Below are positions 17,330-25,439 of a DNA stretch of 64,000 nucleotides, one piece after another; position 1 is the first letter of the stretch; every line of letters starts with the position of its first letter. The DNA is from JBALVT01 sp036960305 (GTDB taxonomy: Bacteria > Pseudomonadota > Gammaproteobacteria > Pseudomonadales > Halieaceae), in NCBI GenBank assembly GCA_036960305.1, contig JBALWA010000016.1, positions 16,803 through 80,802 of the forward strand, read 5' to 3'. Under the pieces are notes generated by a model, which worked only from the letters and a program-made list of their open reading frames with translations, was not told the DNA's origin and did not search any database. A program made the position numbers and the translations under genes.

Positions 17330-19912
17330 ATGATGACTTCAAACAAACTTACACTCGTACTGGCACTGACGGGCGCCGCCCTGATAGCCGGGTGCTCTGA
17401 CTCCAGCGACCGTCGTCCGGACACCACTCCCCCACCCGTCGAGCCGCCTGAACCGATTGAAGCTATTGGCTACAGCGCGACCGTACACCGCACCGAAGCT
17501 GGATTCCCGCATATCATTGCCAACGACTTCGGCAGCGTGGGCTTTGGCACCGGTTACGCAGCCGCCGAGGACAACTTCTGCATCATGGCAGAAAATATAT
17601 TGCGCGTTCGCGGCCAGCTTGCGGAGTTCCTGGGATCGGCTGAGAGCAACGTGAACAGCGACCTGTTCCGTGCCTACATGGTGCAAACAGGAATGTACGA
17701 TGCTGACGTCTCCCCGGAAATGGAGTACATGTACACAGGCTTCGCCGCAGGTTATAACCACTATCTGCGCCAGACGGGAATCAGTAACATCAACGACCCC
17801 GCTTGCCAGGGAGCTGACTGGGTGCCGACAATGACTGCGGATGACGTGCGCCGCTCCGAATTGACTCCCGCCTTCCTGCCCCGCCTGTCATCACTATTTC
17901 TGGCAGCAACACCGCCAGTAACGGTTAGCAAACTGAACAAGGACACGAAGAAGGAAGGCGCTACGGAATTCCTTCCAGCCCAATCTTCAGAAGATATCGC
18001 CCGCGCACCACAGCCAGCGCTGTCTGAAGAAGAGACCCTGCAACTTGCAATGACTATCAATGAAATGGCGACCGCCCGGGACAAGGGCAGTAATGGCGTA
18101 GCCATTGGCAGCGAACTTACGGACCACTCGGGTGGCATCCTCTATACCAACCCACACCTGGACTGGGACTTCAGCTTCTTCTTCTTCCCCCGGCACCAGA
18201 TCATCCCCGGTGTCACCAACCTTTTGGGGGCCAATACCTATGAACGCTCGTTGATGGGCTTCGGCACCAACGGTGACGTCGCCTGGACCAATACGGTGAC
18301 TGCGTCCCGCACCCAGGCCCTGTACGAACTGGAACTGGCACCGGGCAACCCGCTGGCGTACATGTTTGATGGCGAGGAAGAAGCCATGGAACAGATCACT
18401 GTCACAATCAATGTGCTGGGCGACGATGGCAACCTGACTGAGCAAAGCCACACCCTGTATGAAACGCGTCATGGTCTCATCCTGGGTCTTCTGTTCGGCT
18501 GGGACAACGCGACGGCCTTTTCCCTGCGTGTTGCCGATGAGGGCAACCGCGGCCAGAACGGCCAGAATATTGCTCTGGCCCGCGCCAAAACCGTCGAGGA
18601 TGTGAAGGCCGCCATGAACACCTACCAGGGCTCCGCCAACACCAACACGATTGCCGCCGACAGCTCCGGCAGTGCCTTTTACGGCGACGTGGGTGCCGTG
18701 GTCAATATGACAGACGCCCAGTTAGAAGATTGCGCCACCGACACACCGGTGCTGATCTCCTTCTTCGCACCGGCCTTCCGAGGTGATACCAGCGAATGTA
18801 CCTGGCGTACAGACCCGGATTCCGCAGCGGACGGACTGCTGGGCGCCAGCAAGCAGGCCACCCTGATCCGCAAGGATTATGTGACCAATTCCAATGACAG
18901 CTTCTGGCTTGCCAACCCCAACGAGCCCATCACCGGCATTCCGCTAGTACAGGGTGAAACAGAAGAAGAGCGCACGCTGCGCACCCGTTCCGGCCTGGTG
19001 ATGATACAGGAACGTATGGACGGCACCGACGGCCTGGGTGGCAACACTTTTAATATCGACTCGCTCGTAGAGCGCATGCTGAGCAACCAAAATTACGCTG
19101 GTCAGTTGTTACGGGGTGACCTGGTTACCTTGTGTGAGAACAACCCCAGTGTTGATCTTGACGGCGTGAGCGTGGACATCAGTGAGGCCTGTGATGTGCT
19201 GGCCAAATGGGACGTACTGTCCAACCTGGACAGTCGTGGCGCACACTTGTTCCGTGAATTCATGCGCGTTGGCGGCGGCGGTCGTGAACTACCCGATACC
19301 TTCAATTACAGGGTGCCCTTCGATCTGGAAGACCCTGTCAACACGCCGCGCGGACTCGATACCAGCGACAACCCCGAAGCTCTCATAGCACTTGCCGAGG
19401 CTGTGCAAACATTGTCCGCTGCGGGAATCGCGCTGGATGCACAACTGGGAGACATCCAATCCACACGCAAGAACGACCAGGTCATTCCCCTGCATGGCGG
19501 TGAAGAGTTCGAGGGTGTGTTCAACAAGATGTCGCTGGATCTCGCCGGTAGTGAGGGCTACAACGAGGTCACTGGTTCCAGTGCCAGCTGGATCATGGCA
19601 GTGGAATTCGCTGAGAGCGGCGTAAAGGCGAAGGGCATCCTGAGCTATTCCATCTCGAGCAACAGCCAATCTGAGCGCTATGCAGAAATGACTGAAATGT
19701 TCTCTCGTAAAGCGTTACTGGACCTGCCCTATGAATTGGAAGCAGTGGAAGCTGCCGCTCAAAGCACCGTGCTGCTAAGTGAAGGCACCAGCGACTGCGC
19801 CGGCAATGGCTGGCAGGGCTTCGCCGAACTCGCGTTCAGCGATGAGGACGCCTGCCGCGCCTACTTCAGCGATCTGGAAGCCAATCAGCTGACTGACTGG
19901 GTCGATGGCTGA
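17330..19912 (+). CDS. penicillin acylase / acyl-homoserine-lactone acylase family lipoprotein
   Basis: 860-residue Ntn-hydrolase that cleaves N-acyl (amide) bonds. The N-terminus is a lipoprotein signal with lipobox LIAGC, then a Pro-rich linker (RRPDTTPPPVEPPEPIEA). The alpha-chain segment has the family pattern FGTGYAAAEDNFCIMAENI. The autoproteolytic nucleophile is Ser254 in RDKGSNGVAIGSE, starting the beta chain, followed by LYTNPHLDW. Such enzymes (QuiP, PvdQ, aculeacin acylase) act in the periplasm on acyl-homoserine lactones, acyl-peptides or cyclic lipopeptides. The lipobox makes this one membrane-anchored. ATGs at 17330 and 17333 both follow GAGGACC. Expression is probably controlled by the palindromic operator at 17259-17278. 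Confidence 0.92.
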   Translation: MMTSNKLTLVLALTGAALIAGCSDSSDRRPDTTPPPVEPPEPIEAIGYSATVHRTEAGFPHIIANDFGSVGFGTGYAAAEDNFCIMAENILRVRGQLAEFLGSAESNVNSDLFRAYMVQTGMYDADVSPEMEYMYTGFAAGYNHYLRQTGISNINDPACQGADWVPTMTADDVRRSELTPAFLPRLSSLFLAATPPVTVSKLNKDTKKEGATEFLPAQSSEDIARAPQPALSEEETLQLAMTINEMATARDKGSNGVAIGSELTDHSGGILYTNPHLDWDFSFFFFPRHQIIPGVTNLLGANTYERSLMGFGTNGDVAWTNTVTASRTQALYELELAPGNPLAYMFDGEEEAMEQITVTINVLGDDGNLTEQSHTLYETRHGLILGLLFGWDNATAFSLRVADEGNRGQNGQNIALARAKTVEDVKAAMNTYQGSANTNTIAADSSGSAFYGDVGAVVNMTDAQLEDCATDTPVLISFFAPAFRGDTSECTWRTDPDSAADGLLGASKQATLIRKDYVTNSNDSFWLANPNEPITGIPLVQGETEEERTLRTRSGLVMIQERMDGTDGLGGNTFNIDSLVERMLSNQNYAGQLLRGDLVTLCENNPSVDLDGVSVDISEACDVLAKWDVLSNLDSRGAHLFREFMRVGGGGRELPDTFNYRVPFDLEDPVNTPRGLDTSDNPEALIALAEAVQTLSAAGIALDAQLGDIQSTRKNDQVIPLHGGEEFEGVFNKMSLDLAGSEGYNEVTGSSASWIMAVEFAESGVKAKGILSYSISSNSQSERYAEMTEMFSRKALLDLPYELEAVEAAAQSTVLLSEGTSDCAGNGWQGFAELAFSDEDACRAYFSDLEANQLTDWVDG

Positions 19913-19942
19913 TAGCAAGAGGCCACTAAAGAATCGCTCGCC

Positions 19943-21481
19943 TTACTCGAAATCGGGAACGAACAGGTTTTTCTCATCGCCCGCAGTCGCGGTTCCGGAG
20001 ACACCAATCATTTCCCGATCCATCATCTGCTGTAAGGTTTGCGAGTCATCCGGGGTCTCGGCAATAAAGCGCGTACCATCGTCCAGCCGCCCAATCACCA
20101 GTGCGCGCTCAACACCTTTGCGGCCATGCAGGACGGTATAGGTTTCTATGCGACCACTGCCATTCGGTGATTCCGTAAATGATGGATGCTCTTCGTCCAG
20201 GATCGCCTGTTGGTAGTCCGCCGGGGCTTCACGCTGCCAATCGCCCTCGATGGGCGTAGTGGAGTAGATCCCAAGGGAGTGTTTGGTGACGAACCAGCCA
20301 TTGGCATTGAGCAGGCCAAACTTACCCGGATTGCTGCGCAATACATCCATCATGGTCGCGATAGAGTGCGTAACATAGTTATTGCCGGGCCCGCCAAAAT
20401 AGGGCAGCCCTCCGGTCACAGTCAGGCCGCGCGCATCATCATGAGCGAGACCCATTTCATCACAGGCGATTTGCACCGCGGATGGGAAACAACTGTAAAT
20501 ATCGAAAAAATCCATCTCATCAATGGTCTTACCCGCCATGAAAAAAGCTTTTTCGGCCATCTTGCGAACTGCTGGTGATGAATGGTAATTCACCCGCTCG
20601 CTAACATTCCAGATATCGTTGGCATCTGCGCAGCCATGCAGGTACACCATGCGGTCATCCGCAACGCCAAGTTCACGCGCTTTGGCCAGTGAAGTCATGA
20701 TTACTGCGGCACCCATATTCACTTGAATAATCGAGTTGAGAAACTTGGTATAGGGGAAGCCAACGTAGCGATTACTCTCGCTGGCAGTTGCAATCTCCTT
20801 GGCACTGCGCTCGGTTGGAAACCAGGCCAGTGGATTCATCGCCGCCACGGCGTTAAAGCCTTGATAGAGTTCACCCAGTTTCTGGCGGTGCTCATCAAGG
20901 CTCAGGCCATACTTGACACGCAAGGCGTTCTCAAACATCGGATAGGTCACTGAAGGCGTCTGCATGCTATAGGCCATCTCGTGATCGCTGGCGGCCGGGC
21001 GCGAATCTCCCAACATTTCTGGATCGCCACCGGCGCCGTCCATCCAGGCATCGAGATCCAGGCCCATCTTAAGACGTGAAAGCATGGTATGAAGCGCTTC
21101 TGCCCCCACCAATAACACGGCGCTCGTCTCGCCCTGCGAAATCTTTTCGGCGTATCGATTAACCAGCATCTGCGGCGTATTGCCACCGGTATGGGTATAG
21201 CGCTTTTCTTCCGGATCAATATTCAGTGTCGTACACACCGCCTGCGGGACATTGCGCACCATACCAGAAGCTGCACTGCCGCTTTCAGGGCTATCCACGG
21301 TCAGTCCCAGGGCCACAATCGTATCGATGCTTTCCAACAGCGCAGCACCAGGGCCGGCGTCTGCCGCCGCCTTTCTGGCCACCTCTGCCATCAACTCGAT
21401 GGGGGAGCCCGCCTCTTCCGGTGGACGCTTGTCGGTCAACTGACCGCAGCCGATCAAGACTGGCATATTTTCTTCGTTCAT
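19943..21481 (-). CDS. thiolase-like acetyl-CoA acetyltransferase (SCP-x type)
   Basis: 512 residues. It has the N-terminal thiolase fold (VLIGCGQLTDKRP; AVLLVGAEALHTMLSR) and the C-terminal catalytic His loop GGLPYFGGPGNNYVTHSIA, then an extra OB-fold-like tail (TYTVLHGRKGVERALVIGRL). This architecture is that of the SCP-2/SCP-x thiolases associated with beta-oxidation of branched or steroid side chains. The usual N-terminal reactive Cys is not obvious: the equivalent region reads TGGNTPQML, so the condensation chemistry may differ. It is convergent with the acylase (30 bases apart) and downstream of a decayed BVMO in the same direction. The pair suggests a past steroid or alicyclic degradation unit. 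Confidence 0.85.
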   Translation of the reverse strand: MNEENMPVLIGCGQLTDKRPPEEAGSPIELMAEVARKAAADAGPGAALLESIDTIVALGLTVDSPESGSAASGMVRNVPQAVCTTLNIDPEEKRYTHTGGNTPQMLVNRYAEKISQGETSAVLLVGAEALHTMLSRLKMGLDLDAWMDGAGGDPEMLGDSRPAASDHEMAYSMQTPSVTYPMFENALRVKYGLSLDEHRQKLGELYQGFNAVAAMNPLAWFPTERSAKEIATASESNRYVGFPYTKFLNSIIQVNMGAAVIMTSLAKARELGVADDRMVYLHGCADANDIWNVSERVNYHSSPAVRKMAEKAFFMAGKTIDEMDFFDIYSCFPSAVQIACDEMGLAHDDARGLTVTGGLPYFGGPGNNYVTHSIATMMDVLRSNPGKFGLLNANGWFVTKHSLGIYSTTPIEGDWQREAPADYQQAILDEEHPSFTESPNGSGRIETYTVLHGRKGVERALVIGRLDDGTRFIAETPDDSQTLQQMMDREMIGVSGTATAGDEKNLFVPDFE

Positions 21482-21644
21482 ACTGTTCCCAACTACCTCG
21501 TTAATTCAGCCCGTATTCAAGAACAGGCACCTTAGCCGCATACGGGGATAAAGTGCAATGCTAGGAGTGGGTTGTACTAATGCCATCGGCCTGCCTGAGT
21601 GCAGACGGCCGCAAAATTCAAATTGAATTCTATGATGGCTCTTG

Positions 21645-22320
21645 CTAGCTGAGTTCAAATTCCTCGTAGCCATTAGATGCACAGCGATCACAATATTCCA
21701 TATAGGTGGGCGTGTGAGGATGATTCAATAACTGACGAGGCTTCCCGGGTATGTTGGCCCCCATATACCAGGAATCTGCGAGGGGAAACAACGTCGCGTC
21801 AGCCAGTGTCTTCATCTCTTCAAGCCATGTATCTTCAGCTTCAAGAGTCGCTTCAAAGCGCTGTAGTTTTTGCTCACGCTGGAATTTCAGGCAATTCACG
21901 ATCCACTCGCCCTGCACTTCCGCACAGTAGGGTCCAGTACACAGGCCCGAAGGCGAGAGCGGTCCATAAAGCATGTACATATTGGGAAAACCGGATGTCT
22001 TTTTTGAGATTCAACTTGGATTCAAGGTAGTCAAAGTATCTACACAGTTCGTCTCTGGAAGGAAATTTTTCCGTCCAACGCCAACCCTTCCAAAGGCCGT
22101 CAAATGAGAATTGGTAGTTTGGGACATGGGAATCAACACGGGCACCAGGATAGCAATTCCAGTGCCATACGCCGCCCAAATCGGCACCGGCGTCAACGAG
22201 TCGCACCGAAAACCCCTGCTTGCGTAGATGATAGAGCTGGTACAAGCCATTGAAGCCGGCACCTACAACAAGGGCGTCAAGGATAGTCGCATCCTCGGGC
22301 TTGCCCGAGTTATCCACCAT
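21645..22320 (-). pseudogene. Baeyer-Villiger-type flavin monooxygenase with internal deletion
   Basis: The 5' part (start 22320) encodes the FAD Rossmann motif VVGAGFNGLYQLYHLRKQG and the family start up to LNLKKDIRF. The 3' part, in a shifted frame and ending at 21645, encodes the usual C-terminus: TSGFPNMYMLYGPLSPSG, then CAEVQGEWIVNCL and DSWYMGANIPGKPRQLL. Intact family members are about 540 residues; here roughly 110 + 115 remain. The NADPH-binding domain and the BVMO fingerprint FxGxxxHxxxW are gone. At the junction the same bases ACATCCGGTTT read as DIRF in one frame and TSGF in the other, which suggests recombination between short repeats. The product is not functional. Confidence 0.85.
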
Positions 22321-22601
22321 ATAGCGCTCTCCCTAGCTTCATGATCATGGCAGTTGACGACCTGTGCTTCCCTTACCGGTCAATGCCTATTGTTCGCCCA
22401 ACTTAGCGTTAATTCAAAAATATGTAAAGTGAATGGATTTGCCAGCAAGCCGTGGGCTTTATTGACTGCCGGCTTAGCCATCTCAGATTACAAATGGAGA
22501 CCAGATGCCTTCCATGCGAAATATTTACGGATTTTCTGTAATCTTATTCCGCACCATCGACGTATAACAACGGAAATTCACTTTTGAGAACCCACCACGC
22601 C

Positions 22602-23528
22602 ATGCTAAAACTTCTCCCGATCTGGCATACAGTCTGTATCGCCCTCTTCGCTTCAGCTTCTGCAGCAGCTTATGCTCAGGAAACGCGCCAAGAGTATGGG
22701 CCATGGGTATGGAGTGTCGCTGGTGGCACTGTGAACCAGTTTGCCGCGGATTTCAGCGATGGGCCCGGCGATGTGAGCATCACGCGAGCCTTCGTCGAGG
22801 GCGGGCTGGGTTATGCGTGGGACCGTGATACGACCGCGTCAGCCTCCATCGGATTCGGTAGTACTGACTACGACTTTTCATCTGACGCCCTAATCGAGGG
22901 GCGCAAGCCCTGGGGTCGCATTGAAGAATACCGACTGTCAGTGCCTGTTCGGTTTTCCCCCACCGAGAAAATGCGCGCCATTGTCATTCCCAGCATTCGC
23001 ACCTATGCCGAATCAGGGGCCAGCGCCAGCGATGGGCGCACAGAGGGCGTGCTTGCAGGCTTTAGTTGGAAGTTCTCGGATACCCTGTCCATTGGCCCGG
23101 GGTTTGGTTTGTTCTCTGATTTGGGCGATGAAACCAATTTCTTCCCTATCGTTCTGGTTGATTGGAAGATCACGGAGGCGCTCAGTTTGAGTACAGGGCG
23201 TGGATTGGCCGCATCACAGGGGCCCGGCTTGTCTCTGAACTATAAAATGGATAAAAAGTGGACGCTTGGATTAACTGCAAGATACGAAAAAACACGGTTT
23301 GCACTTGAGGAGCGAGCGGGACGCACCGCCCAGGTAGGAGAGGATTCCAGTACACCACTACTAATGGTGGCTAGCTACAGCCCGTGGCCAATGACCAGCA
23401 TTACCGCATTGGCCGGCGTTGAGATCGGTGGCTCCATGGCCCTGGAAGATGGTAACGGCCGAGAGATCGCTAAAACAGATGTGGATACAGCGATGGTGAT
23501 TGGCTTTGCCTTCAAAAGCCGCTTCTAA
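22602..23528 (+). CDS. outer-membrane beta-barrel protein, hypothetical
   Basis: About 308 residues, with a signal peptide (LLPIWHTVCIALFASASAAA, cut near AYAQ). Alternating amphipathic strands end in a C-terminal FAFKSRF, the usual signature for barrel assembly. The body resembles small DUF6268-type or transporter-like barrels (RIEEYRLSVPVRFSPTEKMR; LSIGPGFGLFSDLGD), but no precise family is certain. The frame is also open from a TTG at 22584. I prefer the ATG at 22602 because it gives a normal signal peptide; neither start has a strong ribosome binding site. Monocistronic. The 280 bases upstream hold no recognisable gene. Confidence 0.75.
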   Translation: MLKLLPIWHTVCIALFASASAAAYAQETRQEYGPWVWSVAGGTVNQFAADFSDGPGDVSITRAFVEGGLGYAWDRDTTASASIGFGSTDYDFSSDALIEGRKPWGRIEEYRLSVPVRFSPTEKMRAIVIPSIRTYAESGASASDGRTEGVLAGFSWKFSDTLSIGPGFGLFSDLGDETNFFPIVLVDWKITEALSLSTGRGLAASQGPGLSLNYKMDKKWTLGLTARYEKTRFALEERAGRTAQVGEDSSTPLLMVASYSPWPMTSITALAGVEIGGSMALEDGNGREIAKTDVDTAMVIGFAFKSRF

Positions 23529-23622
23529 CATCACCTTTCCCCAAGTAAGCAATGTATAGTTAATCTGAAAGCAGCTAAGGTACGTATTACCTTTCTCAAT
23601 CATCAGGTACGAGGAATAACCA

Positions 23623-24501
23623 ATGAAGTTCACTTACCACGCCACCATGTGCCCCCCCGATCAGTACCTGCCACTTGCCCTCGCAGCAGAGGACGCTGGC
23701 TTCGACGGCTTCACCTTCCCCGACAGTATCTGCTATCCAAAGGAAGGCTCCGACGTCTACCCCTATAATGATGATGGCACGCGCGACTTTCTGGAAGATG
23801 TACCTTTCCTCGAACCTTTCGTGGCCATTCCATACCTTGCCGCGCATGCCAAGAAACTGCATTTCACCACCTCCATCGTGAAACTGGCCATCCGCCAGCC
23901 GGTGATTGTCGCCAAACAGCTCGCTAGCCTGGCTGTAATCCTCGGCGATCGCTTTGCCTTCGGCGTGGGTATCAGCCCCTGGCCAGAAGATTTTGAAGTC
24001 TGCCAGATCCCGTGGGAGAAACGCGGCAAACGCATGGACGAGATGATGGAAATTATCAATGGACTGATGAGCGGCGAGTACTTCGGCTACGAGGGTGAGA
24101 TTTTCAACATCCCCGAGATCAAGCTGTGCCCTGTTCCCGAACATCATGTCCCGCTGCTGGTGGGCGGCCACGCCAAACCCGCCCTGCGCCGCGCTGCACG
24201 CCTGGGCGACGGCTGGGTATCTGCCGGCTCCTCGCTAGAGGAACTGCAATCGATGATCGGCCAGATAGAGGAACTGCGTAAAGAATACGGCCGTGATCAG
24301 GGCGCTTTCCAGTACCATGCAATGACTGAGGCCGCATACTCGGCGAAAGGCCTAGAGGACCTGGTAGCTGCTGGGGTGACCGAGGTCATCATTGCGTTTA
24401 GCAATCCTTATGATGGAAAGCCAGATACCCAAACTCTCGAGGAAAAGATCGGCATGATCAACTGGTATGCCGAGAACGTCATTCGCCCCTACAGCGGGTG
24501 A
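23623..24501 (+). CDS. LLM class flavin-dependent oxidoreductase
   Basis: 292 residues of the bacterial luciferase/F420-dependent reductase superfamily (TIM barrel). Family segments include PFLEPFVAIPYLAAHAKKLH, STIVKLAIRQPVIVAKQLAS (an STI-type strand reads TTSIVKLAIR), DRFAFGVGISPWPEDF and LLVGGHAKPALRRAARLGDG. The start has a clean GAGGAATAACC ribosome binding site. Enzymes of this group use FMN or F420. In proteobacteria without F420 an FMN-dependent monooxygenase or reductase is the default reading. The substrate is unknown. It stands alone, convergent with the PhyH gene; a second, different LLM gene is at 31593-32585. Confidence 0.9.
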   Translation: MKFTYHATMCPPDQYLPLALAAEDAGFDGFTFPDSICYPKEGSDVYPYNDDGTRDFLEDVPFLEPFVAIPYLAAHAKKLHFTTSIVKLAIRQPVIVAKQLASLAVILGDRFAFGVGISPWPEDFEVCQIPWEKRGKRMDEMMEIINGLMSGEYFGYEGEIFNIPEIKLCPVPEHHVPLLVGGHAKPALRRAARLGDGWVSAGSSLEELQSMIGQIEELRKEYGRDQGAFQYHAMTEAAYSAKGLEDLVAAGVTEVIIAFSNPYDGKPDTQTLEEKIGMINWYAENVIRPYSG

Positions 24502-24522
24502 TAAAAAGGTACGATTAATCGC

Positions 24523-24575
24523 CCGGGTGAACCTTACAACAATCGATTACAGCCTGAATGTTGAGTTCACCCCGG
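24523..24575. terminator. possible bidirectional hairpin between convergent genes
   Basis: CCGGGTGAAC (24523-24532) pairs with GTTCACCCCGG (24565-24575) with one bulged C, in the 84-base gap between the convergent LLM and PhyH genes. There is no T-run on either side, so this is at best a weak or factor-assisted terminator. Confidence 0.3.
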
Positions 24576-24585
24576 AACAGTAAAG

Positions 24586-25422
24586 CTACTCGTTGGCGCT
24601 GGGCGGAAATACGTCTGCCAGCGAATGTTTATTGCTCGAATCGAACAGAGCCATAGGGCTTCCTCGATCGATATGACCAATAACCCCATGGTATGGGGCA
24701 AAACCAATCAATTCTTGCAGGCGTTTTGGGAATGTTTTAATCATATCCATGGGAATACCGATTTGCTGGTTTTCCTGCTGACGAATAAAGCCCGCGCAAT
24801 AATTCATTGCCAACCCCATACGCCAACTGTCTGGACTATCATCGGGGAGGGAATTTTCACCGCCCCCGTGCCAAACATTGCCTGGCCATACAAGAACAGA
24901 GCCCTTCGACATTTCGGCTGGAATGCTGTCGTAATGTTTCCCGAACTCTGGCGCAGTATCCAACTTGTGAGAGCCGGGAATAATCCGTGTCGCGCCATTT
25001 TCCTCCGTGAAATCTGTTAAGGCATACATGGTGTTGCAGACCAATGGCGGATGAGGAAGCGGCAAATTGATAATGCCATCGTCAACATGTATCGGCTGCG
25101 GATTTTCGCCGGGGCCGATATGAATGGTCGATAGGGATGAGACCAACAGCCCCTCATCCAGAACCCCTTCGACCACGGGTAAAACCAAAGGGTGGGTTGC
25201 AATACCCCAAAACGTTGGACCTTGAGTTAAGAGGTTATAGATACGCTTGGTTTTGGCCCCTTCAAACACATTGGCATAGGGCAGCGTTGCTAAAGCCTGC
25301 TCTAACGCCCGGACCTCTTCAGCTATCGCATCGGCTTGATCAGGACTTAGAACATTTTCAATAATGCAGTATCCATCCTCAGCAATCTGTTCCAGATAAT
25401 CGTCAATCCCTCTTTCGCTCAT
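24586..25422 (-). CDS. phytanoyl-CoA dioxygenase family protein
   Basis: 278 residues of the Fe(II)/2-oxoglutarate-dependent PhyH family. The metal triad is His112-x-Asp114 (PIHVDDGIIN) and distal His185 (GNVWHGGGENS); Arg201 is a candidate for 2-oxoglutarate binding. TRIIPGSHKLD is the usual strand before the distal loop. It hydroxylates a small molecule or acyl chain, but the family is too broad for a substrate call. It is the last gene of a three-gene minus-strand unit (isomerase-like, DUF3604, PhyH), 17 bases after the DUF3604 gene, so the three are probably co-transcribed. Confidence 0.9.
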   Translation of the reverse strand: MSERGIDDYLEQIAEDGYCIIENVLSPDQADAIAEEVRALEQALATLPYANVFEGAKTKRIYNLLTQGPTFWGIATHPLVLPVVEGVLDEGLLVSSLSTIHIGPGENPQPIHVDDGIINLPLPHPPLVCNTMYALTDFTEENGATRIIPGSHKLDTAPEFGKHYDSIPAEMSKGSVLVWPGNVWHGGGENSLPDDSPDSWRMGLAMNYCAGFIRQQENQQIGIPMDMIKTFPKRLQELIGFAPYHGVIGHIDRGSPMALFDSSNKHSLADVFPPSANE

Positions 25423-25439
25423 AGTCTTTATACCCTCAA

